A DNA stretch of 64,000 nucleotides, taken from assembly GCF_012275515.1 (NCBI RefSeq), contig NZ_JAAZQL010000003.1:378833-442832 (forward strand), read 5' to 3'. A model generated the notes under the pieces. It ran no database searches. It had not been told where the DNA came from and saw only the letters and a list, made by a program, of their open reading frames with translations. Shown piece after piece: positions 29,250 to 37,903 of this stretch (positions within the stretch are counted from its first letter, which is position 1; each line of letters begins with the position of its first letter). The position numbers and the translations under genes are program-made. Source of the DNA: Novosphingobium sp. SG707. GTDB taxonomy: Bacteria; Pseudomonadota; Alphaproteobacteria; Sphingomonadales; Sphingomonadaceae.

Positions 29250-29822
29250 ATGCGTTCAGACGTTACCATCGCCCCGTTCAAGGGCATCTGGCCCCGCATC
29301 CATGAAAGTGCTTTTATTGCACCAGGTTGCAGGATTATCGGCAATGTCGAAATCGGGCCGGACGTCAGCATCTGGTACAATTGCGTGATTCGCGGTGATG
29401 CCAATTCGATTCGCATCGGCGCGCGCAGCAATATCCAGGACGGCAGCGTGGTCCATTGCGACAGCCCCAAACCGGGAATGCACGATGGTTTCCCCACCGT
29501 CATCGGCGAGGATGTGCTGATCGGCCATATGGCGATGGTGCATGGCTGCACGCTGATGGACCGGTCTTTCGTCGGGCTGGGCGCGATCGTCATGGATGGC
29601 TGTGTGGTCGAAGAGGATGCGATGCTGGCCGCAGGCGGGCTGCTCAGCCCCGGCAAGCGCATCCCCAGCCGTCAGATGTGGATCGGCCAACCGGCCCGCT
29701 ATGCGCGCGAACTGGACGATGCCCAACTGGCCGACATGCAGCGCGGCGTGGCCGCCTATGTCCGCAACGGTCGCGATCATAAGGCGGCGCTGGACGATAT
29801 GCTGCTGCATGGCGCGGCCTAA
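29250..29822 (+). CDS. Gamma-class carbonic anhydrase-like protein
   Basis: A 190-aa left-handed beta-helix protein. It shows hexapeptide rungs (IIGNVEIGPDVSIWYNCVI, GDANSIRIGARSNIQDG) and the metal-binding His positions in SVVHCD and IGHMAMVHGC. Close relatives (YrdA/PaaY group) bind zinc or cobalt; some lack measurable carbonic anhydrase activity. Length fits the family. Its end overlaps the next gene by 14 nt, indicating coupling. Confidence 0.88.
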   Translation: MRSDVTIAPFKGIWPRIHESAFIAPGCRIIGNVEIGPDVSIWYNCVIRGDANSIRIGARSNIQDGSVVHCDSPKPGMHDGFPTVIGEDVLIGHMAMVHGCTLMDRSFVGLGAIVMDGCVVEEDAMLAAGGLLSPGKRIPSRQMWIGQPARYARELDDAQLADMQRGVAAYVRNGRDHKAALDDMLLHGAA

Positions 29823-30090
29823 ACTCGCCCTGCCTGCGCCCGAGGCCATCCGCGCGCTGGTCGATGGCGAGGGCAGGCTGGCGGTCAAGGTGACGCCCGG
29901 CGCCCGCAGCGAGGGGGTCGAGATTGTCGAGGGCCGGTTGCTGGTCAAGGTCCGCGCCAAGCCTGAGGACGGCAAGGCGACCGAAGCGGTGATCGAACTG
30001 GTGGCGCAGGCATTGGGCATCGGATCGAGCCGGGTGACGCTGCTGCGCGGGGCGACTTCGCGGGAAAAACTGCTCTCTATTGCCGCGTGA
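29809..30090 (+). CDS. DUF167 (YggU) family protein
   Basis: A 93-aa protein. The family core is intact: RLAVKVTPGARSEGV, LLVKVRAKPEDGKATEAVIE and VTLLRGATSREKLL. The ATG at 29809 overlaps the carbonic-anhydrase-like gene. The family is widespread, small and without a defined function. Confidence 0.85.
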   Translation: MARPKLALPAPEAIRALVDGEGRLAVKVTPGARSEGVEIVEGRLLVKVRAKPEDGKATEAVIELVAQALGIGSSRVTLLRGATSREKLLSIAA

Positions 30091-30103
30091 TGCGGCCTGC
30101 GGC

Positions 30104-30718
30104 CTAGGGCCGCGTGATGCTGACGGCGGCCAATGTGGCGACGGCCGCCCATGCCGCCCCCAGCCACAGCCCCGCCTCTGGATGATGCAGCCCCATCGCC
30201 GCACCGCCCACACCGCCCAGCACCAGACCCAGCCATAGCGCCAGCCCGGCCCCCGCGCCCGGCACCTTCTGCCCGCCCAGCGCTTGGCCCGCTTTCACCA
30301 ACGCTCCAGTCACGTAAGTCAGCGCAAGGCTCCCCTCGCCCTCACGCTGAAACGTGGCGTTCAAGGCCCCCATCGCCAGCACCAGCGCCCCCTGGGCAAT
30401 CACCGTGCCATGCGTCAGCGCGCCCACCGCCAGCAAGGCGCAGACCATGCCCAGTACCGCCACCTTGCGCCACGGCCCCGAACGCGCCGCCACCGCCGTG
30501 CCCAGCGCCACGCCCAGCACAAAGCCCAGGATCAGCCCCGCCGGCACCAAAGCGCGGCGCATATCGCTGGCCAGATTGACCGCCATGCGCGTCGAATTGC
30601 CCGACATGAAGGAGATGAAATAGCCGCCATTGGCGACAAAACCGCTGGCATCGACAAAGCCCGCCAGCGCCGAAAGCGCAATGGCAAGGCTGCGTCGGGA
30701 GCGGTCGAGCCTGTGCAT
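30104..30718 (-). CDS. DUF1275 (YoaK-like) inner-membrane protein
   Basis: A 204-aa integral membrane protein with about six hydrophobic segments. The N-terminus (ALSALAGFVDASGFVANGGY, FISFMSGNSTRMAVNLA) is the DUF1275 signature. Function of the family is unknown; a transporter role has been suggested because of topology. Its ATG directly abuts the stop of the truncated haemoglobin gene, so the two are one operon. Confidence 0.85.
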   Translation of the reverse strand: MHRLDRSRRSLAIALSALAGFVDASGFVANGGYFISFMSGNSTRMAVNLASDMRRALVPAGLILGFVLGVALGTAVAARSGPWRKVAVLGMVCALLAVGALTHGTVIAQGALVLAMGALNATFQREGEGSLALTYVTGALVKAGQALGGQKVPGAGAGLALWLGLVLGGVGGAAMGLHHPEAGLWLGAAWAAVATLAAVSITRP

Positions 30719-31168
30719 TCAGTCCGCTGACGCCTCAACGGGAACCCCAACCGGCACCATCGAACCGGCGATCTCCTCCAGCACGCCCGCCATGGCGTCC
30801 GCCATCACCTTATCCTCCGGGGCCACATCGGCAATCGCGCGGCGCATGGCGGCGGCCCATTGATCGGCGGTTTCGCGCGCAATCGGCAATCCGCGATGCA
30901 TGCTCATCATGCATTTGCCCGAGGCGAACCAGTCGCGCGGCCCGCCCGACCATCCGGTCAGAAACCCGGCCAGACTTTCGCGCATCGGCCCCAGATCGGC
31001 GGCATGCATTGCGCGCAACTCGGCATAGGCCGGATCAGCCTCCATCAGATCATAGAAACGGTTGGTGATGGCCGCGATCACCTCGCGCCCGCCCAGCCGC
31101 TCATAGGGCGTCTTGCGGGCCACCTGTTCGCCTTCGATCTGGTCGGTTTCATCACTCACGGGGCCCAT
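30719..31168 (-). CDS. Group II truncated haemoglobin
   Basis: A 149-aa haem protein. The family pattern YERLGGREVIAAITNRFYDLM, the GWSGGPRDWF segment and the proximal-His region SMHRGLPI are present, with a Trp in GP-x-x-WF as in group II. The frame opens at 31246, but the ATG at 31168 gives a typical length. Such globins bind oxygen and may detoxify nitric oxide or peroxide. Confidence 0.85.
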   Translation of the reverse strand: MGPVSDETDQIEGEQVARKTPYERLGGREVIAAITNRFYDLMEADPAYAELRAMHAADLGPMRESLAGFLTGWSGGPRDWFASGKCMMSMHRGLPIARETADQWAAAMRRAIADVAPEDKVMADAMAGVLEEIAGSMVPVGVPVEASAD

Positions 31169-31221
31169 CCTTATGCAACAGATAATGCAACCCGCTGCCA
31201 TGGGCCAGCCTAGCAGGCTTT

Positions 31222-31255
31222 GACACCAATCAATAGGGGACACCAATCAATAGGG
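31222..31255. repeat. 17-bp perfect tandem duplication
   Basis: GACACCAATCAATAGGG occurs twice in immediate succession (31222-31238 and 31239-31255). The second unit includes the stop codon of the M23 peptidase gene (minus strand), and the first lies just downstream of it. Confidence 0.95.
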
Positions 31256-32743
31256 CATGGCCGATGCAGGCGCACGCATAGCCATTTGCGCCCCGACCGG
31301 CCCCAGCCCCGCCGAAGGTTTCACGTGAAGCACCGCCGCCAGACGCGCGCGAAACGCGGCTAGCTCGGCCCGATCCACCCCGGCGCGCACGGTAAAGCCC
31401 ACCGACATCGGGTCGACCGGCGCCCCGCCGCGAAACACTTCATAATGCAGATGCGCGCCCGTCGACAGGCCCGTCGAGCCGACATAGCCGATCACCTGCC
31501 CCGCGCGCACCCTCATGCCCGGCGACACGGCAAAGCGGGAAAGATGGCCATAGCCGGTGGAGACCGCCCCGCCATGGTCCAGCCGGATGTAATTGCCATG
31601 CCCGCCATGCGGCCCGACGAAATTGACCAGCGCATCGGCCACCGCATAGACCGGGGCGCCCCATGGCGCGGCCAGATCGGTGCCGGAATGCATCCGCGCA
31701 AAGCCCAGGATCGGATGCAGCCGCAGGCCAAAGCCCGAACTGATCCGCGCGCCCGCGACCGGCATCACCAGCGCCTGCGTCGCGCGTTGTTCGGCCATGT
31801 CGGAGGCGTCATAGAATTGCGCATCGCGGCCCTTGCCCCAGCGCAGCAATTGCTTGGCCATATGGCCGCCCGATTCGATGGCGGCATATTGCAGATCGCC
31901 CACCTCGACCTTACCATCGGGCGCGCGTTTGTAATCGACCACCATGTCGAAGACATCGCCCTGATGAACCTCATCCAGGCTGAGATGAGCGTCGATGGCG
32001 GCCAGGAATTGCTGGATCGCCTTCATCGGCGCGCCTGCCGCGCGCGCGGCGCGATAGACACTGGCCCCGGCCACACCGCGAATGCGCAAAGGCGTTGAAT
32101 CGACCGGCAGAACATGGCGCGTCACCGCAAAGCTCCCTGCCGCAGAACGGGTCAGCGTCAGGTCGAGATCGAAACGCGCGCGCAGGGAGAGGCTTTCGAG
32201 CGGGCGCGCCGCCCCTGCGCCTGCGGCCTGCCCCAGATGCAGGGCAAAGCGCGTGCCCGGCGCGATATCCTCCAGTACTACGGCGGAGGCCAGTGCGCTG
32301 CGCACCTCGCCATTGTCGGCCGCCGAAACCCCGGCGCGGGTGAGCATCGCCTCGACGCCGTCCTCCTGCGCCAGCATCACCGAGAGATCGAGACTGGGCC
32401 GCTCGGGCGCCTGCGCCAGTGGAACGAGCCGTGCGGTCGGCCCCATCCTGCTGCCGGTGTCGCCGCCATAAAGCAGGGGCTGGACGGTCTGACTGCGCCA
32501 TTCCTGGCGCGCGACGGCGTCCATCGGCTGCGACTGGATCGCAGGGCCGCCGCCGATGCCCGGCCATAGCGCAACCGCCAGCCCGATCCCGCCCAGCATC
32601 AACCCCAGCCCGCGATACCAGCGCGCCGTGCCGATGTCCTCGGCGAGGTCGGTGGCAAAGTCGAAACCGCGCAAGGCACGCTGCATCCGTGCGGCCAGAG
32701 CCGGCGGCAAGACGACAGGGGTGGAAAAAGCGCGGCTTGCCAT
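31247..32743 (-). CDS. M23 family metallopeptidase (LytM/lysostaphin-like)
   Basis: A 498-aa membrane-anchored peptidoglycan peptidase. A single hydrophobic segment (GLGLMLGGIGLAVALWPG, about residues 47-64) follows a cytoplasmic N-terminus. A periplasmic spacer is followed by an OapA/Csd3-like region and a complete M23 domain: MHSGTDLAAPWG (His and Asp zinc ligands), GYGHLS and HLHYEVF. All catalytic residues are therefore kept. A parS-like 16-mer lies inside the gene near its 3' end. Probable role: cell-wall hydrolysis during growth or division. Confidence 0.9.
   Translation of the reverse strand: MASRAFSTPVVLPPALAARMQRALRGFDFATDLAEDIGTARWYRGLGLMLGGIGLAVALWPGIGGGPAIQSQPMDAVARQEWRSQTVQPLLYGGDTGSRMGPTARLVPLAQAPERPSLDLSVMLAQEDGVEAMLTRAGVSAADNGEVRSALASAVVLEDIAPGTRFALHLGQAAGAGAARPLESLSLRARFDLDLTLTRSAAGSFAVTRHVLPVDSTPLRIRGVAGASVYRAARAAGAPMKAIQQFLAAIDAHLSLDEVHQGDVFDMVVDYKRAPDGKVEVGDLQYAAIESGGHMAKQLLRWGKGRDAQFYDASDMAEQRATQALVMPVAGARISSGFGLRLHPILGFARMHSGTDLAAPWGAPVYAVADALVNFVGPHGGHGNYIRLDHGGAVSTGYGHLSRFAVSPGMRVRAGQVIGYVGSTGLSTGAHLHYEVFRGGAPVDPMSVGFTVRAGVDRAELAAFRARLAAVLHVKPSAGLGPVGAQMAMRAPASAMPY
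31317..31332. promoter_or_regulatory. parS-like ParB binding site (2 mismatches)
   Basis: GGTTTCACGTGAAGCA differs from the consensus TGTTTCACGTGAAACA at two outer positions. It lies in the coding region of the M23 peptidase, about 21 kb from the probable origin. Confidence 0.55.
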
Positions 32744-32895
32744 GATGGCCTTTGCAAAGGAGATTTCTACACCTCCCTCCCTGCCTCATGATGGTTAAGT
32801 CATCGCTAAACCTGTGGCCTTTTGGTCCATTGGCCCCCGAATGCGACAAAGCGCCCCTTGCAGGGCCGGGTCTGCTTTGCCACATTCAGGGGGTA

Positions 32896-35499
32896 ATGGT
32901 TCACACCCCCAACCTGCGCGCTTCGTTTCGCCCGCAACAATCCCACGATGGCCGGGTAAAGGCCGTGCTTGGCCCCACCAACACCGGCAAGACCCATCTG
33001 GCCATCGAGCGGCTCTGCGCCCATTCCTCCGGCGCCATCGGCTTTCCGCTGCGGCTGCTGGCGCGTGAGGTCTATGAAAAGGTCTGCGCGATCAAAGGCG
33101 CGGAGCATGTCGCGCTGATCACCGGCGAGGAGAGGATCGAGCCGCCGAATGCGCGCTGGCTGCTGTGTACGGTTGAGGCGATGCCGGTAAGGGGGCCGGT
33201 GCGCGGCGGGCCCAAAAAGGGCGCGAATACCCGCTTCACCGACCTGTCCTTTGTCGCCATCGACGAAATTCAACTCTGCGGTGATCGGGATCGCGGGCAT
33301 ATTTTCACTGACCGCCTTCTGCATGCGCGTGGGCGCGATGAGACGATGCTGCTCGGCTCCTCGGTGATGGAGCCGCTGGTCAAGTCTCTCGTACCCGAGG
33401 CCGAGATCGTCAGCCGCCCGCGCTTTTCCACGCTCAGCCACTCGGGCGCAAAGAAACTGTCGCGCGTGCCGCCGCGCAGCGCCATCGTCGCGTTCAGCGC
33501 CGAGCAGGTCTATGCCGTGGCCGAAATGCTACGCCGGTTTCGCGGCGGGGCGGCGGTGGTGATGGGCGCGCTTTCCCCCGAAACCCGCAACCGTCAAGTC
33601 GAACTCTATCAATCGGGCGAGGTCGATTATCTGGTGGCCACCGATGCCATCGGCATGGGGTTGAACCTTGATATCACCCATGTGGCTTTCGCCGGGCTGT
33701 CGAAATATGACGGGGTGCGCCAGCGCCGCCTGCTGCCCACCGAAATGGCGCAGATCGCCGGGCGCGCCGGGCGGCATCAGCGCGATGGGACCTTTGGCAC
33801 GCTGGCCGGAACCGGGGGCCATGACGCGGAATTTTCCGATGAGGAAATCTATGCGATCGAGGAACATCGTTTCGCCCCGCTGACCCGCCTGTTCTGGCGC
33901 GAATCCGATCTCAGCTTTGATTCGGTGGCGCGGCTGATCGGTTCGCTCGAACGGCCCCCGGCCAAGGCCGAACTGATCGCAGCGCCCCAAGCTATCGATC
34001 TGGCCGTGCTCAAGCGCCTTGCCGAGGACCCCGATATTGCCCCCGGCGTGCGCGGCACCGGTATGGTGCGCCGTTTCTGGGAAGCCTGCTCGCTGCCCGA
34101 TTTTCGCCAGCAGGGAGCCGAAACCCACGCCCGTTTCGTCGCCCGCCTGTGGGAGGAATTGCGCCACGGGCCGCTGGGCGCCGACACCGCGCCGCGCGCC
34201 ATTGCCCAGCTCGACAACACGCAGGGCGATATCGACACGTTGCAGGGCCGGATCGCGGCGGTGCGTTCGTGGTCCTATATCTGCCAGCGGCCCGATTGGG
34301 TGCTGGCGCGCGATGAAATGGCGGCCCGCGCGCGCGAGGTGGAATCGCGCCTGTCCGATGCCCTGCACGCCCGCCTGACCGAGCGTTTCGTCAACCGGCG
34401 CACCACCGTTCTGATGCGCAAGCTGGGGCCGGACGCAGGCCTGCTGTCGGTCGCGATGGAGGGCGATGATGTGCTGGTCGAGGGCGAGAAGATCGGCACG
34501 CTGAGCGGCTTTGCCTTTCGCGTCGATCCTTCGGCGCGGCATGAGGATGCGCGGCTGCTTCAGGCGGCGGCGGAGAAGCATTTGCCCGACCTGCTGGCCC
34601 GGCGCGCGGGCGAATTGATCGCGGCGCTGAATGCGGGCGAGGCCGATGTGGAGATGCAAGGCGAGAGCATCGTCTGGCATGGCCATCCTCTTGCCCGGAT
34701 CGCGCGGGGGCGGGCGCTGCTCACCCCTACGCTGACGGCTGTGCCTTTGCTCGACCGGCTTGCCGCGCCCTTGCGCGCCGATCTGATCGCGGCGCTGGGG
34801 CAATGGCTGGCGCGGCGGTGGAAACCGCTGGCCCCGCTGGCGGCAATGGAGGCGGCCAGCCTTGATCCCGACAGCGGATCGGATCTGCGCGCGCTGCTCA
34901 TCCGCATGATTGAGGGGGGCGGGATGGTTGATCGCGCCGCCTCGGGGGTGGAAAAGCTTTCTCCGCCCCAGCGCGATGTGCTGCGCAGGCTGGGGGTGCG
35001 GATCGGGCCGCTCGATGTGTTTCACCCCGCGATGGTCAAGGCCGCGCCGCTGCAATTATGGCAATCGGCGGTGGGCGCAAAGGGCATCATCGCCCAGCCG
35101 ATGACCCCGGTGGTCAAGCTGAGCGACAAGCCTGTGCCGCGCTTCTATCGCCGCTTGGGCCAGGAGGCGCTGCGCATCGACCGGGCCGACCGGCTGCTGC
35201 GCGAGGCCCATGCGCGGCGCAAGGCGGCGAGCGGAAAAGGAGGCAAGACGGCCTTCTCGCTCGATCCGGGCGAGGCGGTGAAGATCGGCCTCTCGACGCG
35301 GGCCTATGCCCATCTGCTGCGGCTGGGCGGATTTCGCCCGATCATGCCGCGCGTGCTGCCGCCTGAAATCCATGGCCCGCCCGCCCCGCTGGTCTGGCGC
35401 TGGCATCCTCCGCGGCGTGAGACCGAGGCATCCACCCGTCAGCAGGCCGCGATGGACGTCGACAGCCCCTTTGCCGCTCTGGCCTCGCTGGTGGCCTGA
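32896..35499 (+). CDS. Suv3-like DEAD/H-box RNA helicase
   Basis: An 867-aa superfamily 2 helicase resembling mitochondrial Suv3 (MgpS-type). Walker A is in LGPTNTGKTHLAIERL, the DExH-like box reads AIDEIQLCGDRDRGH, motif III-like LLGSS follows, and the second RecA domain has YQSGEVDYLVATDAIGMGLN and QIAGRAGRH. The C-terminal half is helical and ends in a basic region. The frame opens at 32752; the ATG at 32896 precedes the helicase core as in relatives. The stop overlaps the S4-domain gene (TGATG), which suggests joint work on RNA. Confidence 0.88.
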   Translation: MVHTPNLRASFRPQQSHDGRVKAVLGPTNTGKTHLAIERLCAHSSGAIGFPLRLLAREVYEKVCAIKGAEHVALITGEERIEPPNARWLLCTVEAMPVRGPVRGGPKKGANTRFTDLSFVAIDEIQLCGDRDRGHIFTDRLLHARGRDETMLLGSSVMEPLVKSLVPEAEIVSRPRFSTLSHSGAKKLSRVPPRSAIVAFSAEQVYAVAEMLRRFRGGAAVVMGALSPETRNRQVELYQSGEVDYLVATDAIGMGLNLDITHVAFAGLSKYDGVRQRRLLPTEMAQIAGRAGRHQRDGTFGTLAGTGGHDAEFSDEEIYAIEEHRFAPLTRLFWRESDLSFDSVARLIGSLERPPAKAELIAAPQAIDLAVLKRLAEDPDIAPGVRGTGMVRRFWEACSLPDFRQQGAETHARFVARLWEELRHGPLGADTAPRAIAQLDNTQGDIDTLQGRIAAVRSWSYICQRPDWVLARDEMAARAREVESRLSDALHARLTERFVNRRTTVLMRKLGPDAGLLSVAMEGDDVLVEGEKIGTLSGFAFRVDPSARHEDARLLQAAAEKHLPDLLARRAGELIAALNAGEADVEMQGESIVWHGHPLARIARGRALLTPTLTAVPLLDRLAAPLRADLIAALGQWLARRWKPLAPLAAMEAASLDPDSGSDLRALLIRMIEGGGMVDRAASGVEKLSPPQRDVLRRLGVRIGPLDVFHPAMVKAAPLQLWQSAVGAKGIIAQPMTPVVKLSDKPVPRFYRRLGQEALRIDRADRLLREAHARRKAASGKGGKTAFSLDPGEAVKIGLSTRAYAHLLRLGGFRPIMPRVLPPEIHGPPAPLVWRWHPPRRETEASTRQQAAMDVDSPFAALASLVA

Positions 35500-35813
35500 T
35501 GCGGATCGACAAGCTCCTCTGGTTTCTGCGGCTGGTCAAAACCCGGGGCGCGGCGCAGGAATGGGTCGAGGCGGGCCATATCCGCCGCAACGGCACGCGC
35601 ATCGAACGCTGTTCGGCCTCGGTCGCGGTGGGCGATGTGCTGGTGCTGCCGGTGCCTTCGGGGGTGCGGATCATCCGGTTGATCGCCATGCCAAACCGGC
35701 GCGGACCGCCAAATGAGGCACAAAGCTGTTATGAGGCGCTTGACGAGACCGCCCCTTCCCCACTAGCAGCGGGGAAAGTTTGTTCTTCATTGAAAGGGGA
35801 TTTGCAGCCATGA
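35499..35813 (+). CDS. S4-domain RNA-binding protein (Hsp15/HslR-like)
   Basis: A 104-aa protein whose first 50 residues form an S4 fold: [32 protein letters not shown], then VAVGDVLVL. Relatives (Hsp15) bind 50S subunits carrying nascent chains. Its start overlaps the helicase stop and its end overlaps the ferredoxin start (ATGA), so the three genes form a coupled unit. Confidence 0.87.
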   Translation: MRIDKLLWFLRLVKTRGAAQEWVEAGHIRRNGTRIERCSASVAVGDVLVLPVPSGVRIIRLIAMPNRRGPPNEAQSCYEALDETAPSPLAAGKVCSSLKGDLQP

Positions 35814-36148
35814 CCTATGTCGTTACCGACGCCTGCATCCGCTGCAAATACATGGATTGCGTGGAAGTCTGCCCGGTTGACGCCTTTTACGAAGGCGAAA
35901 ACATGCTGGTGATCAATCCGAGCGAATGCATCGATTGCGGCGTTTGCGAACCGGAATGCCCGGCCGAAGCCATTCTGCCCGACACCGAAAGCGGGCTGGA
36001 GCAGTGGCTGGAGCTGAACACCAAGTTCAGCGCCGAATGGCCCAACATCACCACCAAGAAGGATTCGCCCGAGGACGCCGACGAATTCAAGGGCGTGGAC
36101 GGCAAGTTCGAAAAGTTCTTCTCTGAAGCGCCGGGCGAAGGCGACTAA
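35810..36148 (+). CDS. fdxA: Ferredoxin, 7Fe type (FdxA)
   Basis: A 112-aa electron carrier. The first Cys block reads [16 protein letters not shown] and the second [15 protein letters not shown], the arrangement of [3Fe-4S][4Fe-4S] ferredoxins like Azotobacter FdI. The free Cys after CPVD in FdI is Ala here, which does not affect ligation. An acidic C-terminal tail follows ([17 protein letters not shown]). The start is set by GAAAGGGG about ten bases upstream of the ATG at 35810. Confidence 0.94.
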   Translation: MTYVVTDACIRCKYMDCVEVCPVDAFYEGENMLVINPSECIDCGVCEPECPAEAILPDTESGLEQWLELNTKFSAEWPNITTKKDSPEDADEFKGVDGKFEKFFSEAPGEGD

Positions 36149-36495
36149 GAGAATCTACCGGGGGGCGAATCACCCCCGGAAGGCATTTTCGGGTGCCCGA
36201 ACGATAAAATTTTGCTGCCAGAGGCTGGGGTTGCGATAAACGCACCGCTGGCCTCTGGCAATTTTGTTACAGGCGTGCTATATAATAGGACAGTCGCGAC
36301 AGGCTGTCCCTATGTCTGGCCTGTCGTCATCGCAAAGAACCGGGTCGAACCCCCTGACCATGAAAGGCGTCGTTGCAGCACTCGGTTGATGTTTCGCATC
36401 ATACCGCAGCAAAAGCTCATCACTTTTGCACGGGCATGCGCAATATCCGCCGTGATCCTCTCCATGCTGCACCGGGCCGAGTGAAAGGACGATAG
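36149..36495 (+). promoter_or_regulatory. fdxA-carD intergenic region with candidate carD promoter
   Basis: A 347-bp gap without a convincing gene. After the fdxA hairpin, an inverted repeat GCCAGAGGC (36217-36225) / GCCTCTGGC (36251-36259) is followed by ATTTTGTT, and a perfect TATAAT lies at 36281-36286. No good -35 stands at 17 nt. Transcription from here would give carD a leader of about 200 nt. A frame at 36212-36484 shows no family likeness and is rejected. Confidence 0.5.
36158..36179 (+). terminator. Possible fdxA terminator
   Basis: CCGGGGG and CCCCCGG form a 7-bp stem ten bases after the fdxA stop. The following T-tract is weak (AAGGCATTTT), so termination may be partial. Confidence 0.5.
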
Positions 36496-37029
36496 ATGAC
36501 CGCCAAGGCGCACGCCTTCGATGTCGGAGATTACGTCGTATACCCCAAGCACGGCGTTGGCCGGGTGATCGAACTGCTTGAGCAGGAGATCGCGGGGATG
36601 AAGCTTGAACTGTATGTGTTGCGGTTTGAAAAAGAACGCATGACGCTGCGCGTTCCGGTTAACAAGGTCGAAGCCATCGGCATGCGCAAGCTGTCCTCGG
36701 ACAAGACCCTGCGCGAGGCGATGGACACGCTCAAGGGCAAGCCCAAGGTCAAGCGCACCATGTGGTCGCGCCGCGCCCAGGAATATGAAGCGAAGATCAA
36801 TTCGGGTGATCTGGTATCGATCGCCGAAGTGACCCGCGACCTGTTCCGCGCCGACGATCAGCCCGAGCAGTCCTATTCGGAGCGCCAGATCTTTGAAGCC
36901 GCCTCCAGCCGCCTCGCGCGCGAACTGGCCGCGATGGAAAAGACCGACGAACCGGCTGCTCTGAAGAAGATCCTCGCGATCCTTAATGAGTATGCGCCCA
37001 AATATTACGAGGCCGCCGCCGCCGTCTGA
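36496..37029 (+). CDS. carD: CarD family transcriptional regulator
   Basis: CarD binds the RNA polymerase beta subunit and stabilises open promoter complexes. The 177-aa protein has the RNAP-interacting domain at the N-terminus (FDVGDYVVYPKHGVGRV, then LELYVLRFEKERMTLRVPV) and a helical C-terminal DNA-binding part (TMWSRRAQEYEAKINSGD, SYSERQIFEAA). Length is typical for alphaproteobacteria. It is followed by a strong terminator, so it is probably transcribed alone. Confidence 0.93.
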   Translation: MTAKAHAFDVGDYVVYPKHGVGRVIELLEQEIAGMKLELYVLRFEKERMTLRVPVNKVEAIGMRKLSSDKTLREAMDTLKGKPKVKRTMWSRRAQEYEAKINSGDLVSIAEVTRDLFRADDQPEQSYSERQIFEAASSRLARELAAMEKTDEPAALKKILAILNEYAPKYYEAAAAV

Positions 37030-37059
37030 TCGGCCGGGGCCCGTATGGGTTTGCAAAGA

Positions 37060-37088
37060 GGGGCTGCCCGTCGGGGCGGCCCCTTTTT
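37060..37088 (+). terminator. carD terminator
   Basis: GGGGCTGCCC pairs with GGGCGGCCCC (one G-T pair) across a 4-nt loop and is followed by TTTTTCTTT, 30 nt after the carD stop. Confidence 0.9.
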
Positions 37089-37112
37089 CTTTGGGGCTTC
37101 CCTTTGGGTGTG

Positions 37113-37130
37113 TGGTGTATTACAACACCA
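37113..37130. promoter_or_regulatory. Candidate operator upstream of the DUF2807 lipoprotein gene
   Basis: TGGTGT and ACACCA flank ATTACA, an 18-bp inverted repeat 28-45 nt upstream of the start codon. Spacing and symmetry suit a dimeric repressor of the GntR or PadR type, but the regulator is not identified. Confidence 0.4.
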
Positions 37131-37157
37131 ACACGCAATATGTCAGGGAGCAGCCCC

Positions 37158-37892
37158 ATGGACTTTCGCAAGATCACATCCGCCTTTGCCCCGATGATCG
37201 CCATCGGCATGACCGCCATGCTGTCGGGATGCCATGATGGCGAGGTTTCGCTGCATGGCGCGGGCAAACCGCTGGCCGAACTCGACCTGTCCGGCCCGGC
37301 GCCCGACAGCGTGGTGGTGCTGGGCCCCGATGCGGTGAAGATCGAACCGGGCGAAAAACTGGCCATCAAGGTGGATGGCGCGCCCGATCAGGCTTCGCAC
37401 CTGCGCTTTACGCTGAAGGACGGCACGCTGGGGATTTTGCGCGACAGGAAAGGCTGGAACACCGGCGATGCGGTTTCGGTGCTGGTGACCATGCCCGCGC
37501 CCAAATCGCTGACCATGACCGGATCGGGCAAGATCACCAGCGCCGATCTGGCGCGCGAGGCGGCCATCAACATCGTGGGTTCGGGCGATATCGAAACCCC
37601 CAAGGTGGAAGGCGAAAAGCTGGAAATCTCGATCGGCGGTTCGGGCACCTATCGCGGGGCGGGCCATACCGCCGATCTGAAGGTCAATATCGCGGGCAGC
37701 GGCAGCGCCGAAATGGGGCCCCTGAAGGCCGATAAGGCCGATATTTCGATCCTTGGTTCAGGCGACACGCAATTCGCCTCGGACGGGACAGTGAAAGCCT
37801 CGATGATGGGTTCGGGATCGGTGCATGTAAAAGGCCGCGCCAAATGCGAGGTCAGCGCGATGGGTTCGGGCAAATTGGTGTGCGAACCCTGA
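37158..37892 (+). CDS. Putative lipoprotein with DUF2807 (GIN) domain
   Basis: A 244-aa exported protein. The start at 37158 yields a lipoprotein signal ending AMLSGC. The mature part has the repeating beta-helix-like pattern of DUF2807: MTGSGKITSADL, NIVGSGDIETPKVEG, SIGGSGTYRGAG, NIAGSGSAEMG, SILGSGDTQF and SMMGSGSVHVKG, with a Gly-Ser-Gly turn every 18-20 residues. Such proteins are surface or periplasmic, of uncertain function. CAGGGAG lies upstream as ribosome binding site. A candidate operator precedes it. Confidence 0.8.
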   Translation: MDFRKITSAFAPMIAIGMTAMLSGCHDGEVSLHGAGKPLAELDLSGPAPDSVVVLGPDAVKIEPGEKLAIKVDGAPDQASHLRFTLKDGTLGILRDRKGWNTGDAVSVLVTMPAPKSLTMTGSGKITSADLAREAAINIVGSGDIETPKVEGEKLEISIGGSGTYRGAGHTADLKVNIAGSGSAEMGPLKADKADISILGSGDTQFASDGTVKASMMGSGSVHVKGRAKCEVSAMGSGKLVCEP

Positions 37893-37903
37893 ACCGGCAC
37901 GGT

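Noticed and set aside
36264..36286. TTGTTA plus TATAAT before carD as a full sigma70 promoter
   Set aside because: Spacing is only 11 nt, too short for a standard promoter; only the TATAAT is retained as candidate.
36212..36484. 90-aa open frame upstream of carD
   Set aside because: No family resemblance, spans an inverted repeat and a promoter-like box; better explained as leader DNA.
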